A stretch of DNA of 64,000 bases from Anthoceros angustus (taxonomy: Eukaryota > Streptophyta > Anthocerotopsida > Anthocerotales > Anthocerotaceae): the NCBI GenBank assembly GCA_010909165.1, contig VJWM01000197.1, positions 62,001 to 126,000 on the forward strand. The letters are read 5' to 3'. Below are positions 31,545 to 44,391 of the stretch, one piece after another. Below the pieces are notes generated by a model. The model searched no databases. It had not been told where the DNA came from and worked only from the letters and a program-made list of their open reading frames with translations. Each line of letters opens with the position of its first letter. The stretch's first letter is position 1. The translations under genes and the position numbers were made by a program.

Positions 31545-32400
31545 AACAACTTTATTCATATCCGCTGAGGATGAAGGGTAGGGTGTAGGATTTCGCCCAG
31601 CCCTAGGATAAAGATAAATATGTCCTGACCGACATCCCATTGCGTAAGGTATATGGATGCTCCTTATATAGAAAATAACCACTCTTCTTGACCATGGAGA
31701 ACATACGTCGCAAACAGTGTCATGTGTAGAAGGCGGATGAAGAGGCGAAGAAGGTGTCACGAGAGAGATTTCCACGAGCCAGCAAAAGCGGACGATGGCA
31801 TGTGGATAACTCTAGCTTCTTGAGTCATATCCGCATACCCACGATGTTAACATTTTTCGGTGGGTACATACGATGTTTTTGTTTGAAGGTCTGGTGGGAA
31901 GCCGAATGCAATTGAGTGTGATATAGTTGTAGTTAGTCAGCCTAGTAGGTACATGAAGTTTTCATCGATCGATTTTGTCACCCCTGCCATAGCAAAGTAG
32001 TCCATCCTTGTCCTGCTTCATTGGCCTGCTTGTTGAACCACTCTTAAGCTTCCGGAAGCACAGGATCTTCTCATGAGCTATTTGAGTAGCAGGCTATATG
32101 TACCTCAAAGGAAGATCGCGTGAACATACTGCCAAATTTTAAAAAATGCCACACACCCAGAGATGTCACAGAACTTGGAAATCGAGCTGGCATCGACTCT
32201 TGCAAGGAGCAAATGGCGAATCAACTATTGCAACGTTTGAAGCGGCTGCTGGCAGGTCACATCCTGCCCGGTGCCGTGTCTCGGGGCTCGATTGGATGCC
32301 GGGCGGGCCATGGCCGTGTCTCGGGAGCGGCCAGGGAAGGTGCCCCGGTCGTGCATTTGCGATGACAGTGGCCGTCTGTCTGTGACCTTTGCTCTGCTGT
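31545..32400. other. Intergenic DNA upstream of the P-type ATPase
   Basis: On the minus strand 31545-31780 has CTATATAAGGAGC followed about 120 bp later by GAATAAAGTTGTTATTG, a promoter-then-poly(A) layout reminiscent of an LTR or TRIM fragment; a similar ATAAAGTTGTTGTTATTGTT tail occurs at about 30597-30620. The remainder shows no gene. Confidence 0.35.
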
Positions 32401-32429
32401 GAGGATTGGCTCATCGCAGCACAACTTCG

Positions 32430-35400
32430 ATGGAACAATTGAGTCCTATGGATTCCAAGGCACCCGCTCGCAGCAAGGCACTACTCCTGCCGGTGCTAGG
32501 ATTGGCTCAGGCCGTGCTCATTGCGCTTGTTGGAGGGATAGGAGTCGTGCTAGGTTGGAATCCAAGTGGTTTGCCTCACTTGTTCTTGGGATGCTTGGTG
32601 GGCGGATTGCTGATGCTTCTTCTCCTTGGAGGAGTTGTGAACGAGCGGACCAAGGTGCCTGCCACTGGCCAGACGGAAAAGAAGAGCGAATATGCTGCTG
32701 GGATTTCGCCCCCGCCCTGGGCTCAATCTGGTGCAGCTGTATGTGAACTCCTGCATGTGCAAGCCCAAGGACTGGGGGATGCGGAAGCGTCGGAAAGGCT
32801 GGAGCGTTATGGTAGCAATGTGATTGAGTCGGCACCCGAGCCAGGCTACTTGAGCTTCTTTTGCAAGGAGATATATGAACCAACTCAGGTACTCGTGTTG
32901 CGATTCTGCCGGAATGCAAGCAAAGGAAGCATGATGACACTGGTATATTGGTTGTGTAGCTGCTTCTTCTGTTCATTGGAGTGCTCTACATTATGTTCGG
33001 TAGTTTGGAAGAAGGAGCCACGGCTTTCACTGTCATATTCTTGATGGCTGGAGCAGAGGTCTGGACAGAGTGGCGGGCAAAGAAAGCTCTGTCCAAGTTG
33101 GAATTTTCTGCACCCAGAACCGCGATTGTGAAGCGAGGAGGAAGCTATAAAGTAGTGAATTCGACCGAGCTTGTACCTGGAGATATCATCCAGCTGAGGG
33201 CAGGCATGGTAAGTCCCCAGCTTAGTTCTCGCTTCTACCGTAAATCGAAGGCATTGTGACCATGTTCTCCTCAAGCTACTTTCGTGGTACTGGATCCGTG
33301 CAGGAGGTCGCCGCAGATGTAAGACTGCTTCAGTCTGAGTCCATGGAGGTGGACGAGTCAAAACTCACAGGAGAGTCCGCCCTTGTGCCCAAAACTGCGG
33401 AGTCTGTGCTTCCTGCCGAAGCAGCTTTGTTCGAGTGGAGGAATGTTCTATTAGCTGGAACCTGTGTGCATGGAGGAACAGGTACAGGAATTATTTATGG
33501 GACAGGTGCTACCACTTATTTGGGTCAAATTCTCAATCTTGCAGGGAAAAGCAAGGAGAAGAAAACGAAGTTGCAGAAGCATTTGAAACAGCTGGCAGGG
33601 ATCCTGAGTATTGCAGCTTTGGTTGCAAGCATCCTTGGAGCATTGGTGGGGATATTCAGGCATATGCGATGGCAAGATGTCATCCTCTCGGGCTTGAGTT
33701 TGGCTTTCGCAACTATTCCTGAAGAATTGCCAATCTTGATCGCTGCAGTTCTTGCTGTCGGGAGTCGAACTCTTTCCTTGCAGAATGTTTATGTGAAACA
33801 TCTCCGAGCTGCTGAAAATCTGGCCTTTGTAAATGTTGTGCTCACTGATAAAACTGGCACCCTAACAGAGAATAGATTAGTCCTCAATGAGCTCGTGCCT
33901 GCCGGCATCCATGCATCAGAATCTGAAAGAGAAAGTGGTCAGCAGGATAGAGACGTGGGCAGCCAGAGGCTGCTGGAGGCATGGCTATTTATGTCGGAGT
34001 ATTCGGGCGATCAGTTCCATATTGCAGTACTGGGGAAGTGCCCCCAACCTGCTATCACTGATGGAGGAACGTCTGGGGGTTCAGAGATTGAAGTTCTGGG
34101 GCCCCATGTGGGTCTTGAGGTAGATGCCAACGTAGATATGTTCGACCACGCTGTGGTCGGGGCGGTAGGTTCTTGTAACTTGAGAGATCAGAAGGACCTT
34201 GTAGTGCGTACTGAGACACCTACACTTGAGCGCATGAAGGAGGAGCTGAAAGCCCTTTGGGTCCTGAAGAGTAATGCTCATCTTCTTGCCGAAATACCAT
34301 TTGATTCAAGTCGAAAGTTTGCAGCCAAGAGCTTCCGAAGATCCTCACGTGGGTAGGACGTAAACCCAACTCTTTCTGCCACTGACCAGTGAGCAGTCTG
34401 CGTTATCTGACCCCTGTTCCAACCTCTTTTGGCAGGCAAATGGCCCATGCAGATCCGGCTTTGCCACAGGAAACACTTCTCGTTGTTAAAGGTGCTCCTG
34501 AGATTCTGCTCCGGTATTGCTCATTTGTGTACGAGAATGGAGCAACAGTTCCTGCCGAAAGTATGAGGACAGGCCTGGAGCAGCAGATCTCTCTTGCAGC
34601 ATCCAAAGGTAAGCTCTAGGATACTTTCATGGTATTGAACATAGTATCCTTCCATGCCCTTGGCAATCAGGTGCCTGCTAACATGCTGCCCTCTCGTATT
34701 TGCATGGGCCAGGCTTTCGGTTAGTTGGGTATGCCTCACAAGCTTCAGTAGTCGACTTTGGCGACGGAGGGAAGTTAGTGGAACTGGACCATTCTTCACT
34801 CCTGAAGGGCTGCACTTACCTAGGCTTTCTTACGTTTGAGGATCCCATTCGGGAGGGAGTCATTCAAGCAATCGGGAAGTGCCATGAAGCTGGTGTAAGG
34901 GTATTGATGGTCACTGGTGATCATGTTGGTACAGCTCTCAGTGTTGCTCATCGTGTGGGCATTGTGGACTGTGAGGCAGCTGCCACCCACGCTGCTGTGT
35001 CTTGTGGAGATACAGACCTGTTAAAAACTCAAGCTGAGGGGCTGAAAGGTGTTCTAGCCAGGACAAATGTTTTCGGAAGGGCCACTCCTACTGATAAGCT
35101 CACAATCCTGAAGGGCCTTCAGGCAGCAGGCAACTGTGTGATGGCAGCAGGAGATGGCAAGTTCTATTCTGTGTTTCCCGATTCTACCTTGTGAAACTCA
35201 ACTTTTAGGCCAGATCATGTTGGGCTACCTGACCTGGGCCTCGTCTTCCTGAACAGGTGTAAACGATGCTCCAATCCTTGCACAGGCGGATGTGGGTATG
35301 GCTATGGGCAAAGGCACAGATATTGCTCGTAAAGCAGCTTCTATTGTGGTTGCTGATGACAACTTCAGCATAATGCCGTACTCGCTGGCTGAAGGCAGAC

Positions 35401-36167
35401 GACTGCTTGATAATTTGCGAAAGGCCTTAGCATTCTATCTCGGTGCCAAATTAGGACTTCTTTGCCTCTTCATCGCCGGAACTTTATGGCAAAGGTACGT
35501 GTTTTATTGCTAGCAGCGTAGCATGTGTATGACTAACTCACGAGCTTTATAACTTGGGTGCAGTTTCCCCCTTCGACCAATCCAGATTATTGTGTTGGAA
35601 CTCTTTATGGATCTGGGTGCCAGTTCGTCCTTTGTCTTGGAACCAGCTGACGACGACATTATGAGCAGGAACCCTCCAAGCCAATCAGGACACTTCTTTG
35701 ACGCACAACTTATCACCGGTATGCTGGTATCAGCTACATCGATGATCTTCTCTGTCTTTGGCAGTTTTTCTTTGGGTATTCACTATGGCCAGGCAACAGC
35801 GCAGACGTGTGCTTTTGAGGCTTGGCTTCTAGCTCATGTCATGCTTGCTCTCAACATGAAAACCTTGCGTCAACCGGTTACACGGAAGGGTTGGCTCAAC
35901 AATCCGGGAATGTGCATTTGGCTACTGGCTGCCGTCGGGCTGGCGACGATTACAGCCACTTTTAGTCATGCCCGTCTGCACCTGAAGCTAAAACCATTAC
36001 CGGCAAAGTTGTGGCTCGCTGTCTCACTCGTCTGCCTACTGGGAACTTTCTGGATTGAGATCATCAAGCTATCCCTGGAGCGTGTTAAACCGAGGAGACC
36101 GGGGTACAGCAGGCTTCAAGGTAACGAGGAAAGTACCGGTAGTCATGATAATACAGAGCGAGCCTAG
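32430..36167 (+). CDS. P-type cation ATPase with bacterial-style signatures, seven exons
   Basis: Exons 32430-32888, 32960-33208, 33304-34352, 34436-34608, 34713-35156, 35257-35494 and 35564-36167: 3216 nt, 1071 residues, phases all consistent. ATG 32430 is the first in frame; Met7 is an alternative start. Two extra hydrophobic segments (about 17-41 and 48-70) precede a cation-ATPase N domain (QGLGDAEASERLERYGSN). The actuator has LTGES at 257-261, followed by the ion-binding helix IPEELPILIAAVLAVGSR, phosphorylation motif DKTGTLTEN with Asp418, KGAPE in the nucleotide domain, TGD, and GDGVNDAP at 790-797. PEEL instead of PEGL, and the surrounding KHLRAAENLAFVNVVLTDKT, resemble bacterial P2-like ATPases more than plant ECA/ACA calcium pumps. 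The transported ion and membrane are unknown. Intron 5 is GC-AG (ATG|GCAAGT) and interrupts the GDG codon. Confidence 0.9.
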
Positions 36168-36625
36168 CGAACCCTGGAAACTTCAGCATGACACTCCTGA
36201 ATGAGAAGTTGCAACACAACCAACGTCACACCTCCGCTTGTGGTTCATTTGTTTAGGCTTACCACCGTCATTGTTGTGCGGCAGATCGTGTCTATTCCAC
36301 CTATTGTCATCCGGCATTTAGGAGTTCTGGTGAAAACACTCAACTGCTTAAGGGTAAACGGTTTTTTGAGGTAGATGAGAAGAAAACACAAGATGGGAGA
36401 CTTGTTTCTGTTCACCTCCCCTGGCTACCATACATACTACCAGGAGGTGGAACGAGATGAGGCAAATCCGATTATACAAATGTGGTTTCCTTTACAAAAA
36501 TTCCAGAGGGAGTATGTACATTATCTCAGTCTCTTCTACCTGCAGGAGCTCGAACGTTGGCAGGCTATAAACTAAAACCCTTATATTCCTATCCTTCAAA
36601 AATGGGGTTCTAAACCTGCCGAGTC
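36168..36625. other. Convergent gap between the ATPase and MSL stops
   Basis: The 3' ends of two converging genes share 458 bp. A 66-codon frame at 36375-36575 (+) has no recognised domain. No RNA gene is seen. Confidence 0.6.
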
Positions 36626-39600
36626 CTAGAACCCTACCTGACTAGGACCATTCACGAGGTGCACCTGTTGTGTCAAGAGACGGTAGTCTATTCCGAGCTC
36701 CTGAAGAATTCGCCTCAGCTCCAGAAGTATGTCCGATCTTCTCCTCCACTTTTCTCCCGCATCTTGATGGTTCATAGTGTGAACCAGACTCAAGATGCAA
36801 TTCATCTTGTTCATCTCCACGATTTCTTTCACAAAAAGACTATGCTTCTCTTGCCAGTGATGTGGCACGCTCTTGATGTGGCTGCAAAACCCGAGGAAGG
36901 ATCAGCTCGACCTGCTGTTGTCAAAATGGCCTGGCCTGCTTGCCAAAAAAATGTAGGAGGGAACTTAGGAGGAAGGTGGAGAGACCATACCGTGCAACTC
37001 TTTCCTTGAGCAGGTTTATACTCTCAAGAGGTGTACTAGCACTGATCTGGAATTCGATGGTATCACCCATGTTTGGACTCCGGAAATAGTTACTTATAGG
37101 CTTGGTTGCAAGCACTGAATTGGGATACCAAATCTTCTCGTTATCATATCTCAGGAACACGGTAGTAAGTATGTTCATCTCTTCCACCACCATCTGGACA
37201 TGCACAGCGTGAAAAACCGTCAGAACTTCATCTCAGCGAACAGAGTGAACTGGGACAAGCAGTTGGTGGCAAGACGGACTTAAATTACCTGAATACCGTC
37301 AACAACGCATCGGTCTCCCACGTCGAAGGGATGCATCACAAATAGGAAAATGATAGCTTCGAAGATGGTCTTGCAAGTATTTCCAAATACGAAGACAATA
37401 AGCAGCAGCTGAGAAGACAGGAACACAAGAAGCTGCGTTGTCGCAATCCCCAACACCAGCAGCCAGATGATAATGACAAGAATCGCCACGAGACAGTCAA
37501 TGATTCTGTGGAGCTTGTTCACAGCTGTTTTAGTATCATTCAGAGACAAAGCCAGAGCTCGTCGCTCTCTGTAGACGCTTATCTGAAACCGAAAGTGTGA
37601 AGCCATTAAAAAGGGACCACGCTTTGCTCAAGACAGAATCTGACTGGTACCAGACCAAAGCTCTTACCACCCAGTTTTTCAAGGCCTGCTTGGTAATTTT
37701 GCCTGACTCTACACCTCCATCGAAGAGAGCAAAAGCTCGCACCGCCTCAGCTTCTCCCATAAAGCGGAGAAGATCATCTTCCACAATAAACCTGCAAAGC
37801 AGGATATGAATCAGAACAGAAGAGAACAACGCCCAACATAGAGCTATCAACAGATTGTGGTGAAAAGTTGTGGGCCGTACTTGCTTCCAGGCTTTGCAAC
37901 ATTCTTGAAAATGTGCTTCCCGGCAGCTTTCGCTTGCCACTCGCTCGTAATATCCTGTTCCTTCTCGTCCCCTTCGGCAACCGTTTCGTCCAAGGTCTGA
38001 GCCAGTGTGGAGATGCCTGTTTGCCGGACGATGTTAATTAGCCGCTTCATGTTCCAGGCCGACACGTTACTGGCATTGAGCTTGTGCAGCTTTGAGATGT
38101 TGATGGTCTCCTCCACGGGTCCGGCTTTCTTGGGATCCGTGGGCAGTCTCCGGCTCCTGCTGATCCTGCCAGTGAGTCAAACAGCAGCCACAACACAAGG
38201 TAAGCAAATTTTAGACACCATTGTCACCTCAAGCTTCCCCCCAAACCACAACAGACTCCCATAGATGCCATACCCTGCGCTTCTGGCAAACGGATGACTG
38301 CTGGCGGCGTTAGTTCCAGCAGAGACGACCTCAGGCAGGCCTGTGGCAACAGCACCAGCCTCCTTGAGCCCAGCCACCTCCTCCATCAGCTTCTTCTCAT
38401 CGTCCAAAGCCTCCTGGATCTCCAGCACCGGAGGCCCCGACAGCGTCTCCAGAATATACTGGTTGAAGAGACTCTCCTGGATCCTCTCGAAGTAATGGCT
38501 CACATGGAATGACGAAGCCAGGATCTTGACCAGGAAGGTCTTGAGCAGTATCAGGAACGCACCAATGAGAAAGCACACCAGCACCTTAGTCACGTATGAC
38601 AGTATCTTGGAATCCGTGGACGACACCGACACATTAGGATTGATAATCATGTACCAGGCCAGCAGCACCCAGGCCAGCCACAGACAATTCTGCACCCCCT
38701 TCCTCAACCCATACACGAAGTACAGCACCTTCTTCCTCAGCAGAAAGTTTCTCTCAACGAAGAACACCACAAACTTGATCAACCACCCAGATATGAGCCG
38801 CCCACAAAACACCACCAACACCACCAAACTCCACTTCCACAACGCCAGCCCCCACCACTGCCTGCTCCTCATAGCCGGAATAGTCAGGCTCCCAATCAAC
38901 GCCCCGATGAAGACGAAAACGCTGCCCACTGTAGAAACACCACACCCCAACTTGTACCGCTTCCTATACTTGTCGAAATCAGCATCCTTGAAGGGATCAT
39001 CATCGTCCTCCTCCACCACCCTTCCCAGCAGCCCCGACCTCTTGGTGGGCTGCGCGGAGGACTTGGCATTCACCTGCCCCCGGGGTGGAAGCTGCCCGGA
39101 AACGGACACCGACTTCCGCCCCGATCTCTCCATCCCATCTCCCGAAAACGGGCGAGGCGGATCTGCCAGCCTCGACCTCGACTTCAACCTCCCCAACGCG
39201 CTGAACCTTGACGGGGACTTCACCACACCAACCGCCTCCCTCGTCTCCCCGAGAGCTGAGCCGCCGGGGGTGACAACCGTCCCTTGGAATGCTGCTCGCG
39301 GCCTCCATCTCCCTCACCGGGAAGCCCCAGCGCCGCCACGCCCCACCCGCAGCTTCCGGCAGCTTTCGCCACTCGCTCGTAATATCCTGTTCCTTCTCGT
39401 CCCCTTCGGCAACCGTTTCGTCCAAGGTCTGAGCCAGTGTGGAGATGCCTGTTTGCCGGACGATGTTAATTAGCCGCTTCATGTTCCAGGCCGACACGTT
39501 ACTGGCATTGAGCTTGTGCAGCTTTGAGATGTTGATGGTCTCCTCCACGGGTCCGGCTTTCTTGGGATCCGTGGGCAGTCTCCGGCTCCTGCTGATCCTG

Positions 39601-41688
39601 CCAGTGAGTCAAACAGCAGCCACAACACAAGGTAAGCAAATTTTAGACACCATTGTCACCTCAAGCTTCCCCCCAAACCACAACAGACTCCCATAGATGC
39701 CATACCCTGCGCTTCTGGCAAACGGATGACTGCTGGCGGCGTTAGTTCCAGCAGAGACGACCTCAGGCAGGCCTGTGGCAACAGCACCAGCCTCCTTGAG
39801 CCCAGCCACCTCCTCCATCAGCTTCTTCTCATCGTCCAAAGCCTCCTGGATCTCCAGCACCGGAGGCCCCGACAGCGTCTCCAGAATATACTGGTTGAAG
39901 AGACTCTCCTGGATCCTCTCAGTAATGGCTCACATGGAATGACGAAGCCAGGATCTTGACCAGGAAGGTCTTGAGCAGTATCAGGAACGCACCAATGAGA
40001 AAGCACACCAGCACCTTAGTCACGTATGACAGTATCTTGGAATCCGTGGACGACACATTAGGATTGATAATCATGTACCAGGCCAGCAGCACCCAGGCCA
40101 GCCACAGACAATTCTGCACCCCTTCCTCAACCCATACACGAAGTACAGCACCTTCTTCCTCAGCAGAAAGTTTCTCTCAACGAAGAACACCACAAACTTG
40201 ATCAACCACCCAGATATGAGCCGCCCACAAAACACCACCAACACCACCAAACTCCACTTCCACAACGCCAGCCCCCACCACTGCCTGCTCCTCATAGCCG
40301 GAATAGTCAGGCTCCCAATCAACGCCCCGATGAAGACGAAAAACGCTGCCCACTGTAGAAACACCCACACCCCCAACTTGTACCGCTTCCTATACTTGTC
40401 GGGGAAATCAGCATCCTTGAAGGGATCATCATCGTCCTCCTCCACCACCCTTCCCAGCAGCCCCGACCTCTTGGTGGGCTGCGCGGAGGACTTGGCATTC
40501 ACCTGCCCTGGGTGGAAGCTGCCCGAAAACGGACACCGACTTCCGCCCCGATCTCTCCATCCCATCTCCCGAAAACGGGCGAGGCGGATCTGCCAGCCTC
40601 GACCTCGACTTCAACCTCCCCAACGCGCTGAACCTTGACGGGGACTTCACCACACCAACCGCCTCCCTCGTCTCCCCCGAGAGCTGAGCCGCCGGGGGAG
40701 TGACAACCCCGTCCCTTGGAATGCTGCTCGCGGCCTCCATCTCCCTCACCGGGGAAGCCCCAGCGCCGCCACGCCCCACCCGCAGCTTCCCGGCCACAGC
40801 CTCCCGCATCTCGGACGGGGACACGAAGGAGGGATCGATATACTCCGGCACGTCCACCCGATGCTCCAGCGGCGGGCTCGCCTCCGGGTCCTGCCCTGGG
40901 CCAACCCCGCCATCTCCACCCTTCTCCACATTCTCCGGCAACGCCGACAGCGTCCTCGCCGGGGCTCGTCCTGGCCCACTCCGGGAGCAGCGTCAGCTCC
41001 TCCATGTCCAGATCGTAGTCCAGCCCCAGCTCCCCGAGTCCTTCTGCCTCCGCAGAAACTCCCCGATCACTCGCGAGGTGGGATCCTGCTGCGCCACCCG
41101 AAGTCGAAGCTCTTGCTCCTCCTCTTGGACGGAGTCTCCTTCCAATCCTTCCGCACTCGTGCTCTCCACCCGCCTCTCCACCCGGCTCTCCGAGAAGGGC
41201 TGCTCCTGCCCGAAGTCGTAACTCGACTCCCGCCACATCCCGCCCTGGCCGCCATTGCCGTTCCCCGCGCTGGAGGACCTCACTCTGGGCGATGTCACCC
41301 CGGCCTCCTTCCTCTCTCCCTTCGCCTTCACCTCAGCCGCGGCCATCTCCCCGCTCGCAGAGGCAGACCCAGACGCAGACCCAGACGCAGACCCACCCAG
41401 CCCCCGTACTTCCGAGGAGCTGTCCTCGCCGCTGCTGTCATCGCTGTCCCCGCTGTGGCTCCCCGTGAGCTGCTCGTACTGCTTCCTCCCGCCCTTCTTC
41501 CCCAAGGCTTTGATCCGCTCCATCCCACCCACGTCGGGCTTCAGCTCCTGCTCTCCCCGCTCCCGGGGCTCTTGGAAGCCGTCGAGGTAGCTCAGAAACG
41601 TGTTGCTCTCCAGGTCCAGGGAGGTGGCTCTCAGGCATTCCCGCTTGCCGGCCTCGGAGCTGAGGTACACCACCTGCTGCCGGCCCAT
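36626..41688 (-). CDS. MSL: MscS-like mechanosensitive channel (MSL10 type), model disrupted by a tandem duplication and frameshifts
   Basis: C-terminal exons (complement): 36626-36881, 36991-37193, 37289-37582, 37668-37791 and 37881-38165, then a large first exon ending at 38219. These encode four N-terminal membrane helices (IGALIGSLTIPAM, WSLVVLVVFCGRLISGWLIK and two more), the linker VEETINISKLHKLNASNVSA, and the pore/MscS part: TQLLVFLSSQLLLIVFVFGN, IIFLFVMHPFDVGDRCVVDG, TTVFLRYDNEKIWYPNSVL and SNYFRSPNMGD. The end, PHHWQEKHSLFVKEI, is typical of plasma-membrane MSL4-10 channels. The Ser/Glu-rich cytosolic amino end (41688 to about 40800; ATG at 41688 is a guess) has single-base frame breaks, for example near 41040. 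Exon 1 plus exon 2 occur twice (about 37930-39365 and 39365-40800); the left copy is open and the right copy has several frameshifts. If one copy were collapsed the gene would be continuous. Confidence 0.85.
37925..40800. repeat. 1.43-kb tandem duplication inside the MSL gene
   Basis: The copies start near 37930 and 39365; landmarks are offset by 1432 bp (38007/39439, 38294/39726), the offset drifting slightly with indels. Differences are almost all short: GA missing near 39920, six bases missing near 40056, extra G or C in homopolymers near 38970, 39080 and 39255. The junction at about 39350-39370 (GCAGCTTCCGGCAGCTTTCGCC) fuses the amino-end segment of one copy to exon 2 of the other. Confidence 0.9.
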
Positions 41689-42971
41689 CCGACCCAACAC
41701 CCTTCCCTGCCTGTACAAAGGACGACGCACGGCAACAATGTGAGCTGGGCAATGCAATGTACCGCAATTCAATGCGATGGAGAGTGCAATGTGATGCAAT
41801 GCGGTGAAGGGGGAGGTAGGGCCTAGTATGGAGAGGGCTTGGAGGATGCATGCGCAATGTGGGGTAACAGTGGAGAGGGGTCGGGGGGGCTGGGGGGACC
41901 TTGCCTTGATTTGTGCAGCGCCGTGCGGACTCCATGGCCGAAGTGGGCGCTCACAGCACAGAAGCACGGTGGGCGGGAGGGCGAGTAGGCAGGAAATAGA
42001 GGAATGCGGTGGGAATGGCGGGGGCCGCAGGTGGCTGGGCGGCCCAATTATGGCAACAATGCCGCGGACAGCGCACCTCTATGTACACCAACACCTGCCT
42101 GCTTTGGGGCGGCTTTGGGCACGCCCGCCGATGCCAGGAGCCCGGGCTGGGCGGCGGGGGCCGGGCCAGCCCGGGCCGGGCTGCCCGCCGGATCCCATCG
42201 TTGCCCCGCCCCGCCGATAGATAGGCGACAACGGTGTGACCGTTATTGTCGTTGTCGGTCAGCGTCCCATGCGGGCTGCCACCAGACCGACATACGTACA
42301 CTAGGCTTCTTTCTCGTTTTTAGCCTGCGGGGTTCGCCGGGTGCCCACCTTTTATTCGCATCCCAGACGTTGTGTGCAACGATCATAATTGGGGGGGGGC
42401 ATCAAACTCGGCTTCGCCAATGAATCCCTGTTTCATGGCCGAAATACAGTACAAAGGTTATCCGGGTCGGCGTCTCGCACAAACGGGAAACGACTCAAAT
42501 CCGGCTTCCTCCACCACGCGCCGCTGGTGCTTGCTTGGGCTGACATGCGTGTGTGCGAGTCGGGTGCGAGTCTACAGTCCTTCCTTGCAGCCCTACTGGA
42601 GCTATGGCGCCTAGGTCAAGCGATGACAGTGGATCTAGGACTACATTGTTTTGATTTATTTTCAAAATACCAAATTAAAAAAAAAAATCTAGGACTACAG
42701 GGCGGAGCGGGATCGCACACTGCTCATAGCGCCATCTTTTGTTGTGGAAGCTTTTACCTTGCCTACATTGAACGGCTACTACCTCAACAAGGACGATCCA
42801 CTTCTACGTGACCTCTCAAGGAGGTGTGTGTGAAAAGAAGAACAAGAAGAATTTTAATGAAGTCCACTAAGGACGGATTTCCGTAATGGGATTGAAATAT
42901 AGCAACTACATAGATTATGGTAAAATGATCTCGATGAATGTGAAGGTAAAATCAAACAAGACAAATAATCT
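41689..42971. other. MSL upstream region and gene-poor DNA
   Basis: GC-rich to about 42230, with an AATGCAATG-type simple repeat at 41745-41810 and proline-coding GC-rich frames I consider non-genic. From 42370 on no gene is seen; a G-run at 42391-42399 and an A-run at 42678-42687 are present. Confidence 0.5.
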
Positions 42972-44149
42972 TCAATCAATCAACATATCAATGAAAATGC
43001 GTGAACCGGGGCTAAACACCACCCATTCATCCCCACAAAAAAAAGCCGCTTGATCTGCCGCACGAGCGGCTCTGAAAGCGAGTAACTTCTCCTTCTTAAT
43101 CTTCCATTGCAATGGTGTAAGATTCTCATTGGTATAAAACTGAGTTGTCCATGACTTAGACCTAGCCTTCATAACCTGGATGCGCTCATTCATAATCAAT
43201 ATGCATGTGCTTTCTACCAAGTTCATTTCCAAGCCAAAAGGCTTGAGGAACGACCACATCGACCTCTAGCTTATTGAAAAACTTCTTTGCAGCCACAAGT
43301 GGTGCAACAATGTCATTACCAAGACCAGAAATTCTCAAGTTCAAAGCACGACGAGCACGGTCTGCCGTCAATATTATGTTGCCACCAGAACAAGAAGGAG
43401 CAGGGGGATCATTAACCCCCAAGACGTTTTTACCTCTAAGCTTCTCCAAATATGTAGGTAAAACTTATTTCGTTGGAGTAAAATGATTATTCTCTATGGA
43501 GGAGAAAGCCTAGTAAAATTTACTACATGATTATCCTCTATGGTCCGTGAAAAAACTTCATTTTGTAACCCTTACTCCACCAACCTTTCCGAGAGTCTTA
43601 CAACCTAATCGTCCAAACCCTGTAACTTTTTGGCCATATAACTATGCATTTTTTCCCTCTGTACATGAATAAGCTCGAGAATAACCTTCTTGTAGCCTTC
43701 CAAACTAGATAGCAAATCGGCCTTCGACAAGCAACCCATACAAGGAATAGGAATTTGCCAGGCATTGACTTGCAAAAGCAATCAAACTTGACCTGGAAAG
43801 ATGCCATGGACACGAAATCCTCCACCAACGTTTCAACATCCTTTTCTTTCTTAGTAATACCCCCGAAGATGGAGTAGGCCTGCTTGGTCGAGGTGGGGGC
43901 CGTGCCTACCGCCATGGGGGGGTTTGGTTGCTATATGTTCGTCGTGTCGTCTGAGGACCTCCGAACGGGCACCCGCTCGCCCGACTCTTCTTGATCCGAT
44001 AATTCGATGACACTCCCCTTCCACTGAGAGGAACTTGCCTCGTGCTGCTCCTGCCGCCTTTCTCTCTCTCTAGCTCGGAGGGCGCGCAATGTCACCGAAT
44101 CCTCTCCACTGGATGGTTCATCTTTAACAGCCGCACGCCCTCTGCGCAT
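42972..44149 (-). mobile_element. Degenerate LINE ORF1-like gene
   Basis: From right to left the minus strand has an open N-terminal part (MRRGRAAVKDEPSSGEDSV, rich in Arg/Glu/Ser), a stop at about 43931, a second open part (43598-43915), then two overlapping frames (43186-43449 and 42972-43259) that join by a one-base shift near 43235. The end has NLRISGL, a middle VDVVVPQAF region, then NENLTPLQWKIKKEKLLAFR and AARAADQAAFF, reminiscent of the C-terminal nucleic-acid-binding domain of L1-type ORF1 proteins. No endonuclease or RT follows on this strand. Family assignment is inference from a partial motif. Confidence 0.5.
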
Positions 44150-44391
44150 TCAAACTTTACCCTACCGATTCTATATTACAGTGAAACTGTGGTAACGATA
44201 ACAATCCCCGGCAATGGAGCCAAAATGTGAGCGGACTTGCGCAGACGGACTAGCCCGGCGCACACTAAATCCCGTATCGTGTAGTACAAGGTTCGATCCC
44301 AAGGGAATGTTTCACACCATCCGCTTACAAATTACCTTCTCAGAACTCTTAACACAACCTCTATAGCCCATGAGCTTGTCGAATCAAGATC
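44150..44391. other. Short region between two retroelement remnants
   Basis: Contains ACAATCCCCGGCAATGGAGC and, 80 bp on, AAGGTTCGATCCCAAGGGAA, sequences that resemble conserved LTR-end or tRNA-like motifs of plant retrotransposons. No gene is seen. Confidence 0.35.

Noticed and set aside
40861..41826. 321-codon plus-strand Pro/Leu/Arg-rich frame
   Set aside because: Antisense to the Ser/Glu-rich amino end of the MSL channel; typical GC-rich shadow.
44280..44300. tRNA gene suggested by GGTTCGATCCC
   Set aside because: The T-loop-like bases have no matching acceptor, D-arm or anticodon arm around them; more likely an LTR-end motif.
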